From Bacteroidota bacterium (GTDB lineage Bacteria; Bacteroidota; Bacteroidia; Flavobacteriales_D; Crocinitomicaceae), in NCBI GenBank assembly GCA_024280295.1, contig JAJRQK010000019.1, forward strand, positions 40,714 through 104,713: a DNA stretch of 64,000 nucleotides, written 5' to 3'. The translations under genes and the position numbers were made by a program. The notes under the pieces are model-generated. The model did not search any database and was not told the origin of the DNA. It saw only the letters and a program-made list of their open reading frames with translations. This document shows, piece by piece, positions 28,455 to 38,809 of the stretch (positions are counted from its first letter, which is position 1; each line of letters opens with the position of its first letter).

Positions 28455-30974
28455 ATGAAATTTATATCAGTCCTTATAGCTCTAGTAATGTCAATAACTG
28501 CCTTTTCTCAATCTAAAAACATTGAATCAATGACGCTTACATGGTCATTTATGCATCCGGTGAAAAAAAAATGGATGGATCTCGGAGAAAAGGGATCTGT
28601 TCAAGAAGCTCTTATTGAAATGGGGGAATTACCTGATCCATTTTATGGGACGAATGAGAATAAATTCGGATGGATCGAAGAGCATGTTTGGGAATTCAAA
28701 TCGATATTCTTTATTAATGATGATCAATTGGAAGGTGAGTATTTAGAGATTGAATTCCCCTCGATCGACACTTACGCTAAAATATACTTGAACGATTTGC
28801 TAATCATGGAAACAGGTAATGCATTTATTCCTCATCGTTCTCAGATTAAAGAATTTTTAAAAACTGGCATGAACGAAATTCATGTCTACATCACTCCACC
28901 TGTTATTTATCATAAGGATAGCTATAAAAAAATGGGATATCAATTACCTGCTCCAAACGATGTTCATACCATTGCAATTGCTCCACTAACGAGAAAGCCG
29001 CAGTATCAATTTGGCTGGGATTGGGCGCTTAGAATGAATACAATTGGTTTTAATAAAGCAGTTACGATTTATTCGTATGACATAAATAGAATCATTAACT
29101 CTTCAGTTAATACTGTGAAGATTAACGCAAATGATATTGCCTATATTGATCTTACTGTAGAATTTGCGGTGAAATCAAATTATGGAATTCTATGGAAGAG
29201 TAAAGTTTTTGGAGCGGCAACTGTTATGATTGCAGATGGAAAAGCAATTCGAAGAGAGAAAATTGAGCAACCAGAGCTTTGGTGGCCACGTGGGCAAGGT
29301 AACGCTCACCTTTATGATGAGGAATGGGAGTTTGAGTTTTCGGAAAAAAAAGTTGACTCTAAGAAGTTTAAATTTGGAGTAAAAACATCTGAACTTATTC
29401 AAGAGATAGACGAATGGGGAACGAGTTATTACTTCATAATTAACGGACGCACAATTTTCTGTAAAGGAGGAGATTATATTCCACAAGACATTTTCCCTGC
29501 GCGTGTCACTGATGAGTCGATTGTAGAACTCGTAGAAACAATGGCAGAAACAAATTTCAACATGGTTCGCGTTTGGGGGGGGGGCTATTATCCTGATGAA
29601 ATATTTTTTGAAACATGTGATGAACTCGGATTGATGGTTTGGCAGGATCTTATGTTTGCATGTGCTATGTATCCTGGAGATGATGCATTCATTGCCAATA
29701 TCAAAGAAGAATTCGAATATCAAGTACCTAGAATTGCTGCTCATGCTAGCGTTGTGCAATTCAATGGTAATAATGAAGTTGAAGTCGCTTGGGGGAATTG
29801 GGGATTCCAAATTAAATATGGATTATTCGGGAAAAGCGCGAAAGAAATCGAAGCTTCCTATGATCGTATTTTTAAAGAAACTGCACCAAATGTGATTTCT
29901 GCGATAACGAGTATTCCATATATTCACACGTCACCTTTAAGTAACTGGGGTAAAACTGATTTTTACAATCACGGTTCTCAGCATTACTGGGGTGTATGGC
30001 ATGGCAAAGATCCAATGGAGGATTTCGGGAAGAAAATAGGGCGATTTAACGCTGAATACGGTTTCCAGAGTTTTCCTGAATACAGTACAATCAAAACTTT
30101 TTCGGAAGAAACTGATTGGGATTTATCGTCTGAAGTAATGACGCATCACCAAAAAAGTTACGTTGGAAACGATATGATCCTCAAACATGCGAAGAAATTA
30201 TATGGCAAACCAGTTGATTTTGAGGAATTTATTTACTTTTCGCAACTAACTCAGGCTAAAGCAGTTAGTATGGCAGTTGCTGGGCATCGAATTGATTTTC
30301 CGCGTTGTGGAGGTACACTTTATTGGCAAATAAATGATTGCTGGCCCGCGCCTACTTGGTCAAGTATAGATTATTTTGGAAACTGGAAGGCTCTGCAATA
30401 TCAAATGAAGAAAGATTTTGATGGAGTAGCAGTTCTAGCCAAATACAATGATTTGAGTGATATTGATTACTATATCACATCAGATTTACCAGATACATTT
30501 CAATGCCAAATAACTTGTGGGATATATGACCTTAAAGGAAAACTAATTTCTGAAATCGATCTTAGCAGAACGATAAATGGCCATGAATCTAAAAAAATGG
30601 ACTTAAGCTCATTGAAAACTGGTCTAGCTGAAGTTAACTGTCATTTGATCTTCTCTTATAATGATGAAAAAGGCAATTCTAATCAACGGGTTTTTGATCA
30701 TATACCACAAGAACGTAGTAGAGCAATAAGTGATGATGTTTCTATATCATTTGTTGATGGAGAAAATGGGCATGGATCTAATAAGGTGATGCTTATTGTT
30801 GAGAATAAAGCATTTGTTAAAGATTTATGGATTAGTTCAGAAAAACACAAGATCCACTACGATAAGAACTTTGTCAGCTTTTTACCAGGGATACATCGAA
30901 TTCTTCTTGAATTTGATGATGATTTCAAATTTGATGATCTAAGAGTGTCTGATTTCACATTGAAGTGGTTGTAA
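28455..30974 (+). CDS. Glycoside hydrolase family 2 (beta-mannosidase-like)
   Basis: QYQFGWDWALRMNTIGF, NGRTIFCKGGDYIPQD, MVRVWGGGYYPDEIFFETCDELGLMVWQDLMFACAMYP, NGNNEVEVAWGNWG, FNAEYGFQSFPEY. Confidence 0.94.
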   Translation: MKFISVLIALVMSITAFSQSKNIESMTLTWSFMHPVKKKWMDLGEKGSVQEALIEMGELPDPFYGTNENKFGWIEEHVWEFKSIFFINDDQLEGEYLEIEFPSIDTYAKIYLNDLLIMETGNAFIPHRSQIKEFLKTGMNEIHVYITPPVIYHKDSYKKMGYQLPAPNDVHTIAIAPLTRKPQYQFGWDWALRMNTIGFNKAVTIYSYDINRIINSSVNTVKINANDIAYIDLTVEFAVKSNYGILWKSKVFGAATVMIADGKAIRREKIEQPELWWPRGQGNAHLYDEEWEFEFSEKKVDSKKFKFGVKTSELIQEIDEWGTSYYFIINGRTIFCKGGDYIPQDIFPARVTDESIVELVETMAETNFNMVRVWGGGYYPDEIFFETCDELGLMVWQDLMFACAMYPGDDAFIANIKEEFEYQVPRIAAHASVVQFNGNNEVEVAWGNWGFQIKYGLFGKSAKEIEASYDRIFKETAPNVISAITSIPYIHTSPLSNWGKTDFYNHGSQHYWGVWHGKDPMEDFGKKIGRFNAEYGFQSFPEYSTIKTFSEETDWDLSSEVMTHHQKSYVGNDMILKHAKKLYGKPVDFEEFIYFSQLTQAKAVSMAVAGHRIDFPRCGGTLYWQINDCWPAPTWSSIDYFGNWKALQYQMKKDFDGVAVLAKYNDLSDIDYYITSDLPDTFQCQITCGIYDLKGKLISEIDLSRTINGHESKKMDLSSLKTGLAEVNCHLIFSYNDEKGNSNQRVFDHIPQERSRAISDDVSISFVDGENGHGSNKVMLIVENKAFVKDLWISSEKHKIHYDKNFVSFLPGIHRILLEFDDDFKFDDLRVSDFTLKWL

Positions 30975-31067
30975 TTAATTTTTCTTAATTGACCAGATCA
31001 TTCTAATTCATTTTGAAATAAAGAAGAAATTGCTTTGAATATATTACCACGGTATTTACTTTTACGT

Positions 31068-31523
31068 ATGAAAATTGACGACGAAATCCAATCTGAGTTT
31101 AAATCCTCTATGCATAGAGCAATAGTAAATGTTAGATATACCTCTAATGTACTAGCATCTAGGCAAAATAAATTCATGAACCAATTCGGATTGAGTATGC
31201 CTCAATTTAATATTTTGAGAATCTTAAGAGGCGCTAAAAAAACAATTTCTATTAATTCGATTAAGGATCGAATGGTTGAAAAGTCGCCAAATAGTACGCG
31301 TCTTATGGATAAATTAATTGAAAAGGAATTGATTAGCCGAGAAAGGTGTGATTCGGACCGAAGAATTGTTTACGTTAAAATAGCTAGAAAGGGATTGAAG
31401 CTTCTTAAAGAGATTGATGTACGATTTGACGATGAAGGAGCAAATTATGAGATGTTCCCGTCTAACTTATCTAATGCTGAAGCAGATCAATTGAGTCTTC
31501 TTTTGGATAAACTACGATCTTAA
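31068..31523 (+). CDS. MarR family transcriptional regulator
   Basis: Start trimmed to ATG 31068; wHTH QFNILRILRG..., SPNSTRLMDKLIEKELISRERCDSDRRIVYVKIARKG. Confidence 0.9.
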   Translation: MKIDDEIQSEFKSSMHRAIVNVRYTSNVLASRQNKFMNQFGLSMPQFNILRILRGAKKTISINSIKDRMVEKSPNSTRLMDKLIEKELISRERCDSDRRIVYVKIARKGLKLLKEIDVRFDDEGANYEMFPSNLSNAEADQLSLLLDKLRS

Positions 31524-31525
31524 AA

Positions 31526-33937
31526 ATGAAATATGTAATTCTATTATTGCTTTTAATTTTAACTTCTACGACATTCTCGCAGACTGCTAAACTTACTGGT
31601 AGAGTTGTCCTTGAGGATCCGGAAATGATTGAACTCGTTAAAGTTCGGTTGTTATATCAATCTGATTCTAGTGTTGTTGATGGGGCTATTCCTCAGTTAA
31701 ATGGAAAGTTCTCAATCAATGCTCCTCTAGGTGATTACTTACTCAAAATTACTTGCCCAGATTACGAGATTTTGTTTTTGAATGACATTTCATTGAGTTC
31801 GTCCAAAGATATAGGTGACTTAATCCTTACTGTTGATAAATCACTTAGCCTTGATGAAGTTATAGCTACAGGAAACTTAGATGTCCTCAAAGCTGGGATT
31901 GATAAGAAAATTTATTCTGTTGATGACGATATTTCTGTGCGAGGTGGTTCAGTGAGTGATGTTTTAAATAATATTCCGTCAATAGATGTGGATCAAGATG
32001 GAAATATTAGCCTTCGAGGTGATGGAAATGTTACTATTCTTATTGATGGAAGACCAAGTGCATTAGTTGCTGGAGATGGACAGAATTTATTAGATGCATT
32101 GCCCGCCAATTCTATCGAGCGGATTGAAGTGGTAACGAATCCTTCTGCTAAATATGATCCCGATGGAACTTCAGGGATTATTAATATTATTATGAAGAAG
32201 AATAAGATTAAGGGAGGCAATGGAATTGTTTCGGCTACTGCTGCAACAGGGAATTTGTACAATTTCAGTCTTGGGTTGAGCTATCGAAACAACCGTGTGA
32301 ATGTTTACACAAATTATTCAATGAATTATTATGAAGGTTATCGAAATAACTTCAGTGATCTCATTCAAGATTTTGGAATGGATTCATTGAATTACCTCGA
32401 TCAAGGTCGTGTTGGTGCTGATTTAAAGTTCACGAATACCATCGTCATTGGAAGTGACTTCTTTATTAATAAGAGAAATGTTCTTGGCTTTTCAATTACT
32501 GGTGCATTGGAAAAAAGAGTTAGAACAGGTGAACTAGAAAGTCGATTGTACGATCAAAATAATGCATTCATTGATAGCTGGGATCGAAGCTCTGAAGATC
32601 CAATCGCAAATAAAAATGCTGATGTTAACCTAAATTACACACATTCACTTAAAGGTTCGAAAGGGAAATGGTCTATGAATGCAAATCAATCCTTTGGTAA
32701 TCGAGATACAGAAGGTTACTACGAACAATATTTCTTAAATGCATTTGGCAATTCAACTGGACAATCTGCACTTAATCAGCAATTATTTAATGCTTCAAAA
32801 CTTAGAATTACAACTGTTCAAACTGATCTAGAATATATCATTGAGAAGATCAGCGCACGAGTTGAGACAGGTATTAAGATGATAGTGAGAAATGATGAAA
32901 TTTCCACATTTTCTGAAAAACTTGATACACTTAGTAATTCTTATGGGGCAGATACTCTTTCTAATTTTGATTATGCTTACGATGAACAAATATATAGTGG
33001 CTATGGAATTTTTGGTCAAAAGCGAGGTAAGTTTAGCTACCAAGGAGGAGTGAGAACTGAATATGCACTTCAAATTCCAAATTTACTTTCAACAGGACAG
33101 ATAACTAGCAATAAATATTTTAATCTTTTCCCATCTGCACATGTTAAATATGAACCGAGCAAAGCGGTAGAATTTCGCCTTAGTTATAGTCGACGGATTA
33201 ATCGCGCTAAATCAAGACAGTTAAATCCGTTTACAAGCTATGCAAATCCGTTTAATATCAGAACAGGAAACCCTAAACTACAACCTGAATACATTGATTC
33301 GTATGATTTAGGTTATTCTATCACTAAAAAGAAATTAATACTTTCGGTGAGTGTGTTTCATCGAAAAACTACGGATGTAATTAATCGTGTTAAGGTGTAT
33401 AATTCTGACAATAGTTCTGTTGTAACTTATGATAACATTGATAAAAGTGTTAGTACAGGATTGGAAACGATCATTATTTATAAACCTTATAAATGGATGA
33501 AAAATCAAGTTTCATTTAATGGCAATTACATTGGTTATACAAATGCTAACACAACGGTTGATTGGAATAATGATGGTTTCAATTGGAATGTGAAATACGT
33601 CTTGAGCATTGATTTCTGGAAGAAAACAGCTTCGTTTCAATTAAATGGAAATTATTCCGCACCTAGAGTGACACCTCAAGGAATCATCCTATCTCGTACA
33701 CAGGTTGATGCATCTGTTGAGAAGAGAATGTTGGATAAAAAATTATCGCTGGGATTTAGAGTAACAGATATCTTTGATACAAAAGGTTTTCGAATTGAAT
33801 TGAATCAAGAAGGGATTGAACAAGATATTGTCTATAAATGGTTGACACGCCGATTCTATGTGACGTTATCTTATCACTTCGGAAATTTGGATAAGAAAAT
33901 GAAAGTACCGAGGGTTGATGCAGGAGGAGGTATGTAG
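31526..33937 (+). CDS. Outer membrane beta-barrel / TonB-dependent receptor family protein
   Basis: Carboxypeptidase-regulatory-like N-term, plug VSDVLNNIPSIDVDQDGNISLRGDGNVTILIDGRPSAL, IERIEVVTNPSAKYDPDGTSGIINIIMKK. Confidence 0.93.
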   Translation: MKYVILLLLLILTSTTFSQTAKLTGRVVLEDPEMIELVKVRLLYQSDSSVVDGAIPQLNGKFSINAPLGDYLLKITCPDYEILFLNDISLSSSKDIGDLILTVDKSLSLDEVIATGNLDVLKAGIDKKIYSVDDDISVRGGSVSDVLNNIPSIDVDQDGNISLRGDGNVTILIDGRPSALVAGDGQNLLDALPANSIERIEVVTNPSAKYDPDGTSGIINIIMKKNKIKGGNGIVSATAATGNLYNFSLGLSYRNNRVNVYTNYSMNYYEGYRNNFSDLIQDFGMDSLNYLDQGRVGADLKFTNTIVIGSDFFINKRNVLGFSITGALEKRVRTGELESRLYDQNNAFIDSWDRSSEDPIANKNADVNLNYTHSLKGSKGKWSMNANQSFGNRDTEGYYEQYFLNAFGNSTGQSALNQQLFNASKLRITTVQTDLEYIIEKISARVETGIKMIVRNDEISTFSEKLDTLSNSYGADTLSNFDYAYDEQIYSGYGIFGQKRGKFSYQGGVRTEYALQIPNLLSTGQITSNKYFNLFPSAHVKYEPSKAVEFRLSYSRRINRAKSRQLNPFTSYANPFNIRTGNPKLQPEYIDSYDLGYSITKKKLILSVSVFHRKTTDVINRVKVYNSDNSSVVTYDNIDKSVSTGLETIIIYKPYKWMKNQVSFNGNYIGYTNANTTVDWNNDGFNWNVKYVLSIDFWKKTASFQLNGNYSAPRVTPQGIILSRTQVDASVEKRMLDKKLSLGFRVTDIFDTKGFRIELNQEGIEQDIVYKWLTRRFYVTLSYHFGNLDKKMKVPRVDAGGGM

Positions 33938-33962
33938 AAGATTAAAACAGAAGAATTAAGTG

Positions 33963-34103
33963 TTATTTTTTCTTGAAATCTTTCTTTTTCAATTTCCGCG
34001 CGACTCCTAAACCAAGAAGCCCAGTATCAAACCCAGAGGATTTAACTTTGAATTGTTTTTGTTGCTTTTGCAAAATCTTTGCTATTTCTATTGACGTAAT
34101 CAT
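33963..34103 (-). CDS. Small basic ORF (46 aa) MITSIEIAKILQKQQKQFKVKSSGFDTGLLGLGVARKLKKKDFKKK
   Basis: Manual reverse translation ATG to TAA; not in supplied track; a plus-strand spurious ORF overlaps it. Confidence 0.5.
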   Translation of the reverse strand: MITSIEIAKILQKQQKQFKVKSSGFDTGLLGLGVARKLKKKDFKKK

Positions 34104-34181
34104 AGTATTAAAAATTAGTTATTATCTCAATATAAACAAAAGCTATACCACAAATTGGATGTAACTACTGAACTGTGCCAG

Positions 34182-34766
34182 TTATTTATTAAATGGTTCA
34201 ATTGATTTCACTTCACCAACTGCTAGATTTGCTAGTTTATATTCATCTATAGAAATACGAATTAAACGTAAAGTTGGATGTCCAACTGCAGCTGTCATTT
34301 TGCGGACTTGTCGATTTTTCCCTTCAGTAATTGTTAATTCTATCCATGAGGTTGGAATGGACTGACGAATTCTTATTGGTGGATCTCTTTCTTCAATTTC
34401 GGGACTGGAAATTTTCTTGCACTTTGCTGGTTTTACACCGTATTTATTTCCCTTGTGACTGATTGATATTGTTCCAGATTCTAATTCTTTTATTGATTCA
34501 TCTGAAATTTCTCCTTCAAGCTGTACCCAATATATTTTTGATTTATTACTTGATGGATCAAGTAGTTTTGTCTTTAAGTCATTGTCATTAGTTAGGATTA
34601 ATAGTCCTTCACTGTCTTTATCTAGTCGTCCCACTGAGTAAACATCCTTCGGGAAATCATAAAGAGATCCTAAAAGGAAATCTGTTGATTCACCTGAGAA
34701 TTGGCAGAGGTAACCATAAGGCTTATTGAGTAAGAAATAATGGTATTTATTTAGGCCTTTTGACAT
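34182..34766 (-). CDS. 23S rRNA/rRNA small-subunit-type pseudouridine synthase (RsuA/RluE-like)
   Basis: FLLNKPYGYLCQF, VGRLDKDSEGLLILTNDNDL, ITEGKNRQVRKMTAAVGHPTLRLIRI. Confidence 0.94.
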   Translation of the reverse strand: MSKGLNKYHYFLLNKPYGYLCQFSGESTDFLLGSLYDFPKDVYSVGRLDKDSEGLLILTNDNDLKTKLLDPSSNKSKIYWVQLEGEISDESIKELESGTISISHKGNKYGVKPAKCKKISSPEIEERDPPIRIRQSIPTSWIELTITEGKNRQVRKMTAAVGHPTLRLIRISIDEYKLANLAVGEVKSIEPFNK

Positions 34767-35311
34767 GAGTAGACGAAAGCAGGAGGGAAGTTCTTTACTG
34801 TAAATGTAATCTTAACTGACTTGTAGATGCCTTCTAGAAATTTCTTCGATTGAAGTGAATATTGAAATTGAACATATTTCCCTTTTGGTTTGAGGCAGTT
34901 ATAAGAAGCATCTACAACCGATTTTCGGAGAGGAGCTGAGAAAACCATCAACGGAAGTGAAGAAATCACTACGTCTTGTTTGTTTTGTAATTCTTCATCT
35001 AAGTATTTTGATATATTTTCAGCAGAATCGTGTATGATTTGTACACGGGGATCATCAATGCGGTCATGTAGTTTGTGAAAGAAATCATCATTCAATTCAA
35101 GAACAAGTAGTTTAGTGTCTTTGTGCATTCTTTGCATTATAAGATCAGTGAAAATACCAGTTCCAGGCCCTAACTCTACAATGTGGCGTACTTTTTCAAA
35201 GTCTATGCTTGCTAACATTTTCTCTCCAAGAAATCGTGTACTGGGACTTACAGCACCAACGACTTTTCTGTCTTTGAAAAACTGTTTAAGAAAATTACGC
35301 TTATTAGCCAT
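34751..35311 (-). CDS. Class I SAM methyltransferase (phospholipid N-methyltransferase-like)
   Basis: GAVSPSTRFLGEKML, VELGPGTGIFTDLIM, VISSLPLMVF. Confidence 0.83.
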   Translation of the reverse strand: MANKRNFLKQFFKDRKVVGAVSPSTRFLGEKMLASIDFEKVRHIVELGPGTGIFTDLIMQRMHKDTKLLVLELNDDFFHKLHDRIDDPRVQIIHDSAENISKYLDEELQNKQDVVISSLPLMVFSAPLRKSVVDASYNCLKPKGKYVQFQYSLQSKKFLEGIYKSVKITFTVKNFPPAFVYSCQKA

Positions 35312-35319
35312 TAATTAAA

Positions 35320-36579
35320 TTATTCTTTGATTACTAATTTACCTTTATTAATTACGCCAACTATATACCCTTTGAGGAGTTTATTCACATAGGGAGTGTT
35401 AAATGTATTTGATTCGATTTTAGATTTATCTAAAGTCCATGTTTTACTAGGATCGAAAAAAGTTAAATCGGCTGGAGATCCTTCTTTAATTTGAGTAGAA
35501 TCAAGTCCTAGAATCGATCTGGGGCCATTTGTTAACTTTTCAATGATGGAAGTTAGTTCAAATTCAAGTAATTCACTCAAGGAAGCAAAAGTTGATTGCA
35601 AACTGATATTCCCAAAATAAGCGTGATCAAATTCAACATCCTTCTCTTCTTTATTATTTGGGCGATGATCTGAAACTATCGCGTCAATAGTTCCGTCTTT
35701 AACTCCTTCCCACAATGCTTTTCTATCACTTTCAAAGCGAAGTGGCGGCATAAATTTGTAGAGGGAATCAAAGCCTAAGACAGCTTCTTCGTTATAGATC
35801 AAGTGCGATGAATGAACATCAGCAGTGATTGATAAACCGTCTTTTTTTGCCTTCCGTATAAGTTTAACTCCTTCCGAAGTTGAAATCCCTGTACAGTGCA
35901 AATTTCCATTTGTATATGCGAGTAATCGGATATTTCGTTCTAATTCTACTACCTCAGAGATCGAAGGGTCTGCTTTTAGTCCAGTTTTAGTAGAAGCCAA
36001 TCCTTCGTTAACCATTCCGCTTCCAGCCAAAGACTGATCTCTGTTGAAGGCTATGATTTTCCCTCCGAAATTACGAGAGTAGAGCAGTGCTCGGTACATT
36101 ATTCCCGAAGAAACGGGATGGTGATCGTCGGAAAAGAGTGTTACTCCTGTTTGGTGCATATCATACATCTCTGAGAGTTCTTTCCCGTGCATTCCTTCGG
36201 TAATTGAGCCGATTGGATGAATTTGAGTGACATGATGTTCCCCTTTTCTGCGGATATATTCAATTTGACTTTTTCCATCAATCACAGGTTTTGTAATTGG
36301 TAGTACAGCAACGTGTGTGTACCCTCCGTATGCAGCAGCATCGAGTCCTGAAAGAACGGTCTCTTTATGTTCGTAGCCTGGATCACAGAAGTCTGACTTT
36401 AAATCAACCCATCCAAGTGATACATGAAGATTGTCTGAGGAAATTTCGTTGTCTGAATCTTCTGAGATGTTGTCGGCAATTCGTTGAATTACTCCGTCAT
36501 CAATGAGAATATCTTGTGTCTTTCCATGATGGGAAGAGTTCGAGTCGATGATTTTCGCTTTCTTAATGAGAACTTTCAT
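35320..36579 (-). CDS. Dihydroorotase-like amidohydrolase with altered metal-ligand positions
   Basis: Overall PyrC-like order ([52 protein letters not shown]) but HxH replaced. Confidence 0.88.
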   Translation of the reverse strand: MKVLIKKAKIIDSNSSHHGKTQDILIDDGVIQRIADNISEDSDNEISSDNLHVSLGWVDLKSDFCDPGYEHKETVLSGLDAAAYGGYTHVAVLPITKPVIDGKSQIEYIRRKGEHHVTQIHPIGSITEGMHGKELSEMYDMHQTGVTLFSDDHHPVSSGIMYRALLYSRNFGGKIIAFNRDQSLAGSGMVNEGLASTKTGLKADPSISEVVELERNIRLLAYTNGNLHCTGISTSEGVKLIRKAKKDGLSITADVHSSHLIYNEEAVLGFDSLYKFMPPLRFESDRKALWEGVKDGTIDAIVSDHRPNNKEEKDVEFDHAYFGNISLQSTFASLSELLEFELTSIIEKLTNGPRSILGLDSTQIKEGSPADLTFFDPSKTWTLDKSKIESNTFNTPYVNKLLKGYIVGVINKGKLVIKE

Positions 36580-36592
36580 AAGGCATCAGTTT

Positions 36593-38659
36593 TCACGATT
36601 TCCAGAAACGCACAAGTAGCATTTCAGCGAGCACAAAAATAAGAGTTAAAACAATACAAAGTTTCCAATAATCAAATGGTTTTTCAATAGTGATTTGAGA
36701 TACCGGACTGCTCATGCTATCCATCTCAGCAAAAACAACGTTTGTAGCTCCTTTTTTGTCAAATATACCAAGTACTTCAGCTTCCGTGAAATAATCTAGA
36801 ATAGATTCTACTCGACTGTAATTTAATGAAATATTCCCGATAGGTTCTTCACTTGATAGGCCATAATTCCCCGCTAATAATTGCTCAAACTTATCAAATT
36901 GATTCAAGGAAATATAGCTCACGCCTGAACGTTCAGTTGTCTGCGGAATAAAATCGAGTTCTTCTTTGGTCAGATGAATGACTTCTTCTTGATTTAATTT
37001 TTTATGAATGGGATATACGCTTTGATCACCAATTGTCATTGCTATGGGTTGAGTTCTTTGGCTAAGTTCACTCATTCTAAGTACAACTGTAGAAAACAGA
37101 GCATCACGCGAAAAGCTTCCCCAATCTGGGTGGATGGCACTGTAAAACATGTAGACATTTCCTTTCCCAGATGAGTAGGCGAGAAGAGGGAGGCCATTCT
37201 GCATGGTTATAAGTGTGTTGTAATTCGTCGTATTGCTTACTATGGGACGAAAGGAACTGCTTACGCTCGGTAAATTTAATTCATCAGATCGGTCTTGAAG
37301 AGCTCCTTTGATAAAATTATCATCAAAATTCAAGGATTTGATACGAGTTCCAGAAGAAATGCGAGTACCTATTAGTGGGAGCTTAACTTTGCTTAATAAC
37401 TGATTCCAGGAGCTGATTGATGGAGTTTTACCAGGAAATAAAGATAGAGATCCACCATTCTCATAGAAATCAGTTAAGTAGTTCTGGACTCCGCTTGATA
37501 ATTCATTAATCCCATTTAGAATGACTAAATCTTTGCCTTTGAAATTGTCTAGTGTGATTGCCGTAATTTTATTGGACTCAACAACATAATAATCCTCAAG
37601 GTCTAATACAATTCCTACATTTTCTATTGCATCTTCACCATTTAGGATCAAGACATTTGCATGATCTTTTACCTCATAAGCGATATAATAAGTGTCGTCA
37701 AAAAGGACATGATCGTCGGCAACTGTAATTTGTCCAGTTTTAAATCCTTTCGATTTATCTGTGTAAGTAAGTGAAGTTGATTTTTTTCCATTCGCAGGAA
37801 GGTCGATGTAAAATGATTTTTGAAATTTCTCAATACTAACTGTTACCTCTACATTTTGAAGAGGCTCTGATCCAGTATTAACAACGCTAACGTTAATTTC
37901 GTTTTTTAGTCCAATTTTACGAATTGGGGTTGAGAACCATGCAGAATCTATGTAGATGTTTTCTCTTTGCTCTGGTGCTAACTGCACTGCATGAAATTCG
38001 AAATGTTGGAGTTTGAGTTTGGATGATTTTGAAATTTTATGCCTCTGGAAATCGCTAAGTATTACACTTTGCACGAAGCTATGCTCATCATCTTCTTCAG
38101 TTTCAAAACCTTCTGACTTGGCAATTGCACGTTCTTGCCATTCAATAATTTCATCAAGTGTCCTTGTAAGTGGTGAATAAGTAATTTTATCCAATTTCTC
38201 AAGTGCGTCGATTTTCGAAATTCGACGTTGTTCAACACCTGACATTTCATTGGTTCCAATAATAAATTGTGTTCCCTGTGGTGCTTCATCTATAATTGCC
38301 TGTGCAGATTCACGGGCTTCAGACAAAAGTTCTCCCTCAATTCCACGGACTTGCATGGAAAATGAGTTATCAATATAGATTGCTAGAACAGTTTCTTTTT
38401 TGAGTGCAGCAGAATCTGTATCACTGAAATAAGGTTGAGCGAATGCTAGAACTAAAAAAATAAAAGCTAATAGTCGCGAAATAAGTACAAGGATGTGTTT
38501 TAGTTTCTGTGTTGAACGAGTTTGTTGATCCACATGTTTAACGAACTGCAAGCTCGAAAAATAATGGGTCTTATACCGTTTGAAATTAAATAGGTGAATG
38601 ACAATAGGAATAAGCAAGACAGCAAATGCCCATAGAAATTCGGGAAACAAAAACTTCAT
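36593..38659 (-). CDS. BatA-domain / VWA membrane protein
   Basis: MKFLFPEFLWAFAVLLIPIVIHLFNFKRYKTHYFSSLQFVKHVD N-terminus; AIYIDNSFSMQVRG. Confidence 0.9.
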   Translation of the reverse strand: MKFLFPEFLWAFAVLLIPIVIHLFNFKRYKTHYFSSLQFVKHVDQQTRSTQKLKHILVLISRLLAFIFLVLAFAQPYFSDTDSAALKKETVLAIYIDNSFSMQVRGIEGELLSEARESAQAIIDEAPQGTQFIIGTNEMSGVEQRRISKIDALEKLDKITYSPLTRTLDEIIEWQERAIAKSEGFETEEDDEHSFVQSVILSDFQRHKISKSSKLKLQHFEFHAVQLAPEQRENIYIDSAWFSTPIRKIGLKNEINVSVVNTGSEPLQNVEVTVSIEKFQKSFYIDLPANGKKSTSLTYTDKSKGFKTGQITVADDHVLFDDTYYIAYEVKDHANVLILNGEDAIENVGIVLDLEDYYVVESNKITAITLDNFKGKDLVILNGINELSSGVQNYLTDFYENGGSLSLFPGKTPSISSWNQLLSKVKLPLIGTRISSGTRIKSLNFDDNFIKGALQDRSDELNLPSVSSSFRPIVSNTTNYNTLITMQNGLPLLAYSSGKGNVYMFYSAIHPDWGSFSRDALFSTVVLRMSELSQRTQPIAMTIGDQSVYPIHKKLNQEEVIHLTKEELDFIPQTTERSGVSYISLNQFDKFEQLLAGNYGLSSEEPIGNISLNYSRVESILDYFTEAEVLGIFDKKGATNVVFAEMDSMSSPVSQITIEKPFDYWKLCIVLTLIFVLAEMLLVRFWKS

Positions 38660-38809
38660 GCACCAAAAATAAGATTTAACATGAAGTAATCACAAGATTG
38701 AGCTTCGAATTAGCGGAAATTGTGATTTGTTCAAGTTTTCCTAGTGCCTAGGAAGAGCAAACTCTATCAGGGTTCATAATTCTCAGTCAGATATTGAACG
38801 TCAATAAGA

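Noticed and set aside
29190-29810. 206-aa minus-strand ORF inside the GH2 gene
   Set aside because: Antisense shadow of a well-supported coding sequence; cysteine/histidine-rich nonsense composition.
33973-34164. 63-aa plus-strand ORF MKSFFFNFRATPK...
   Set aside because: Antisense to the 46-aa minus-strand ORF; no upstream signals and atypical composition.
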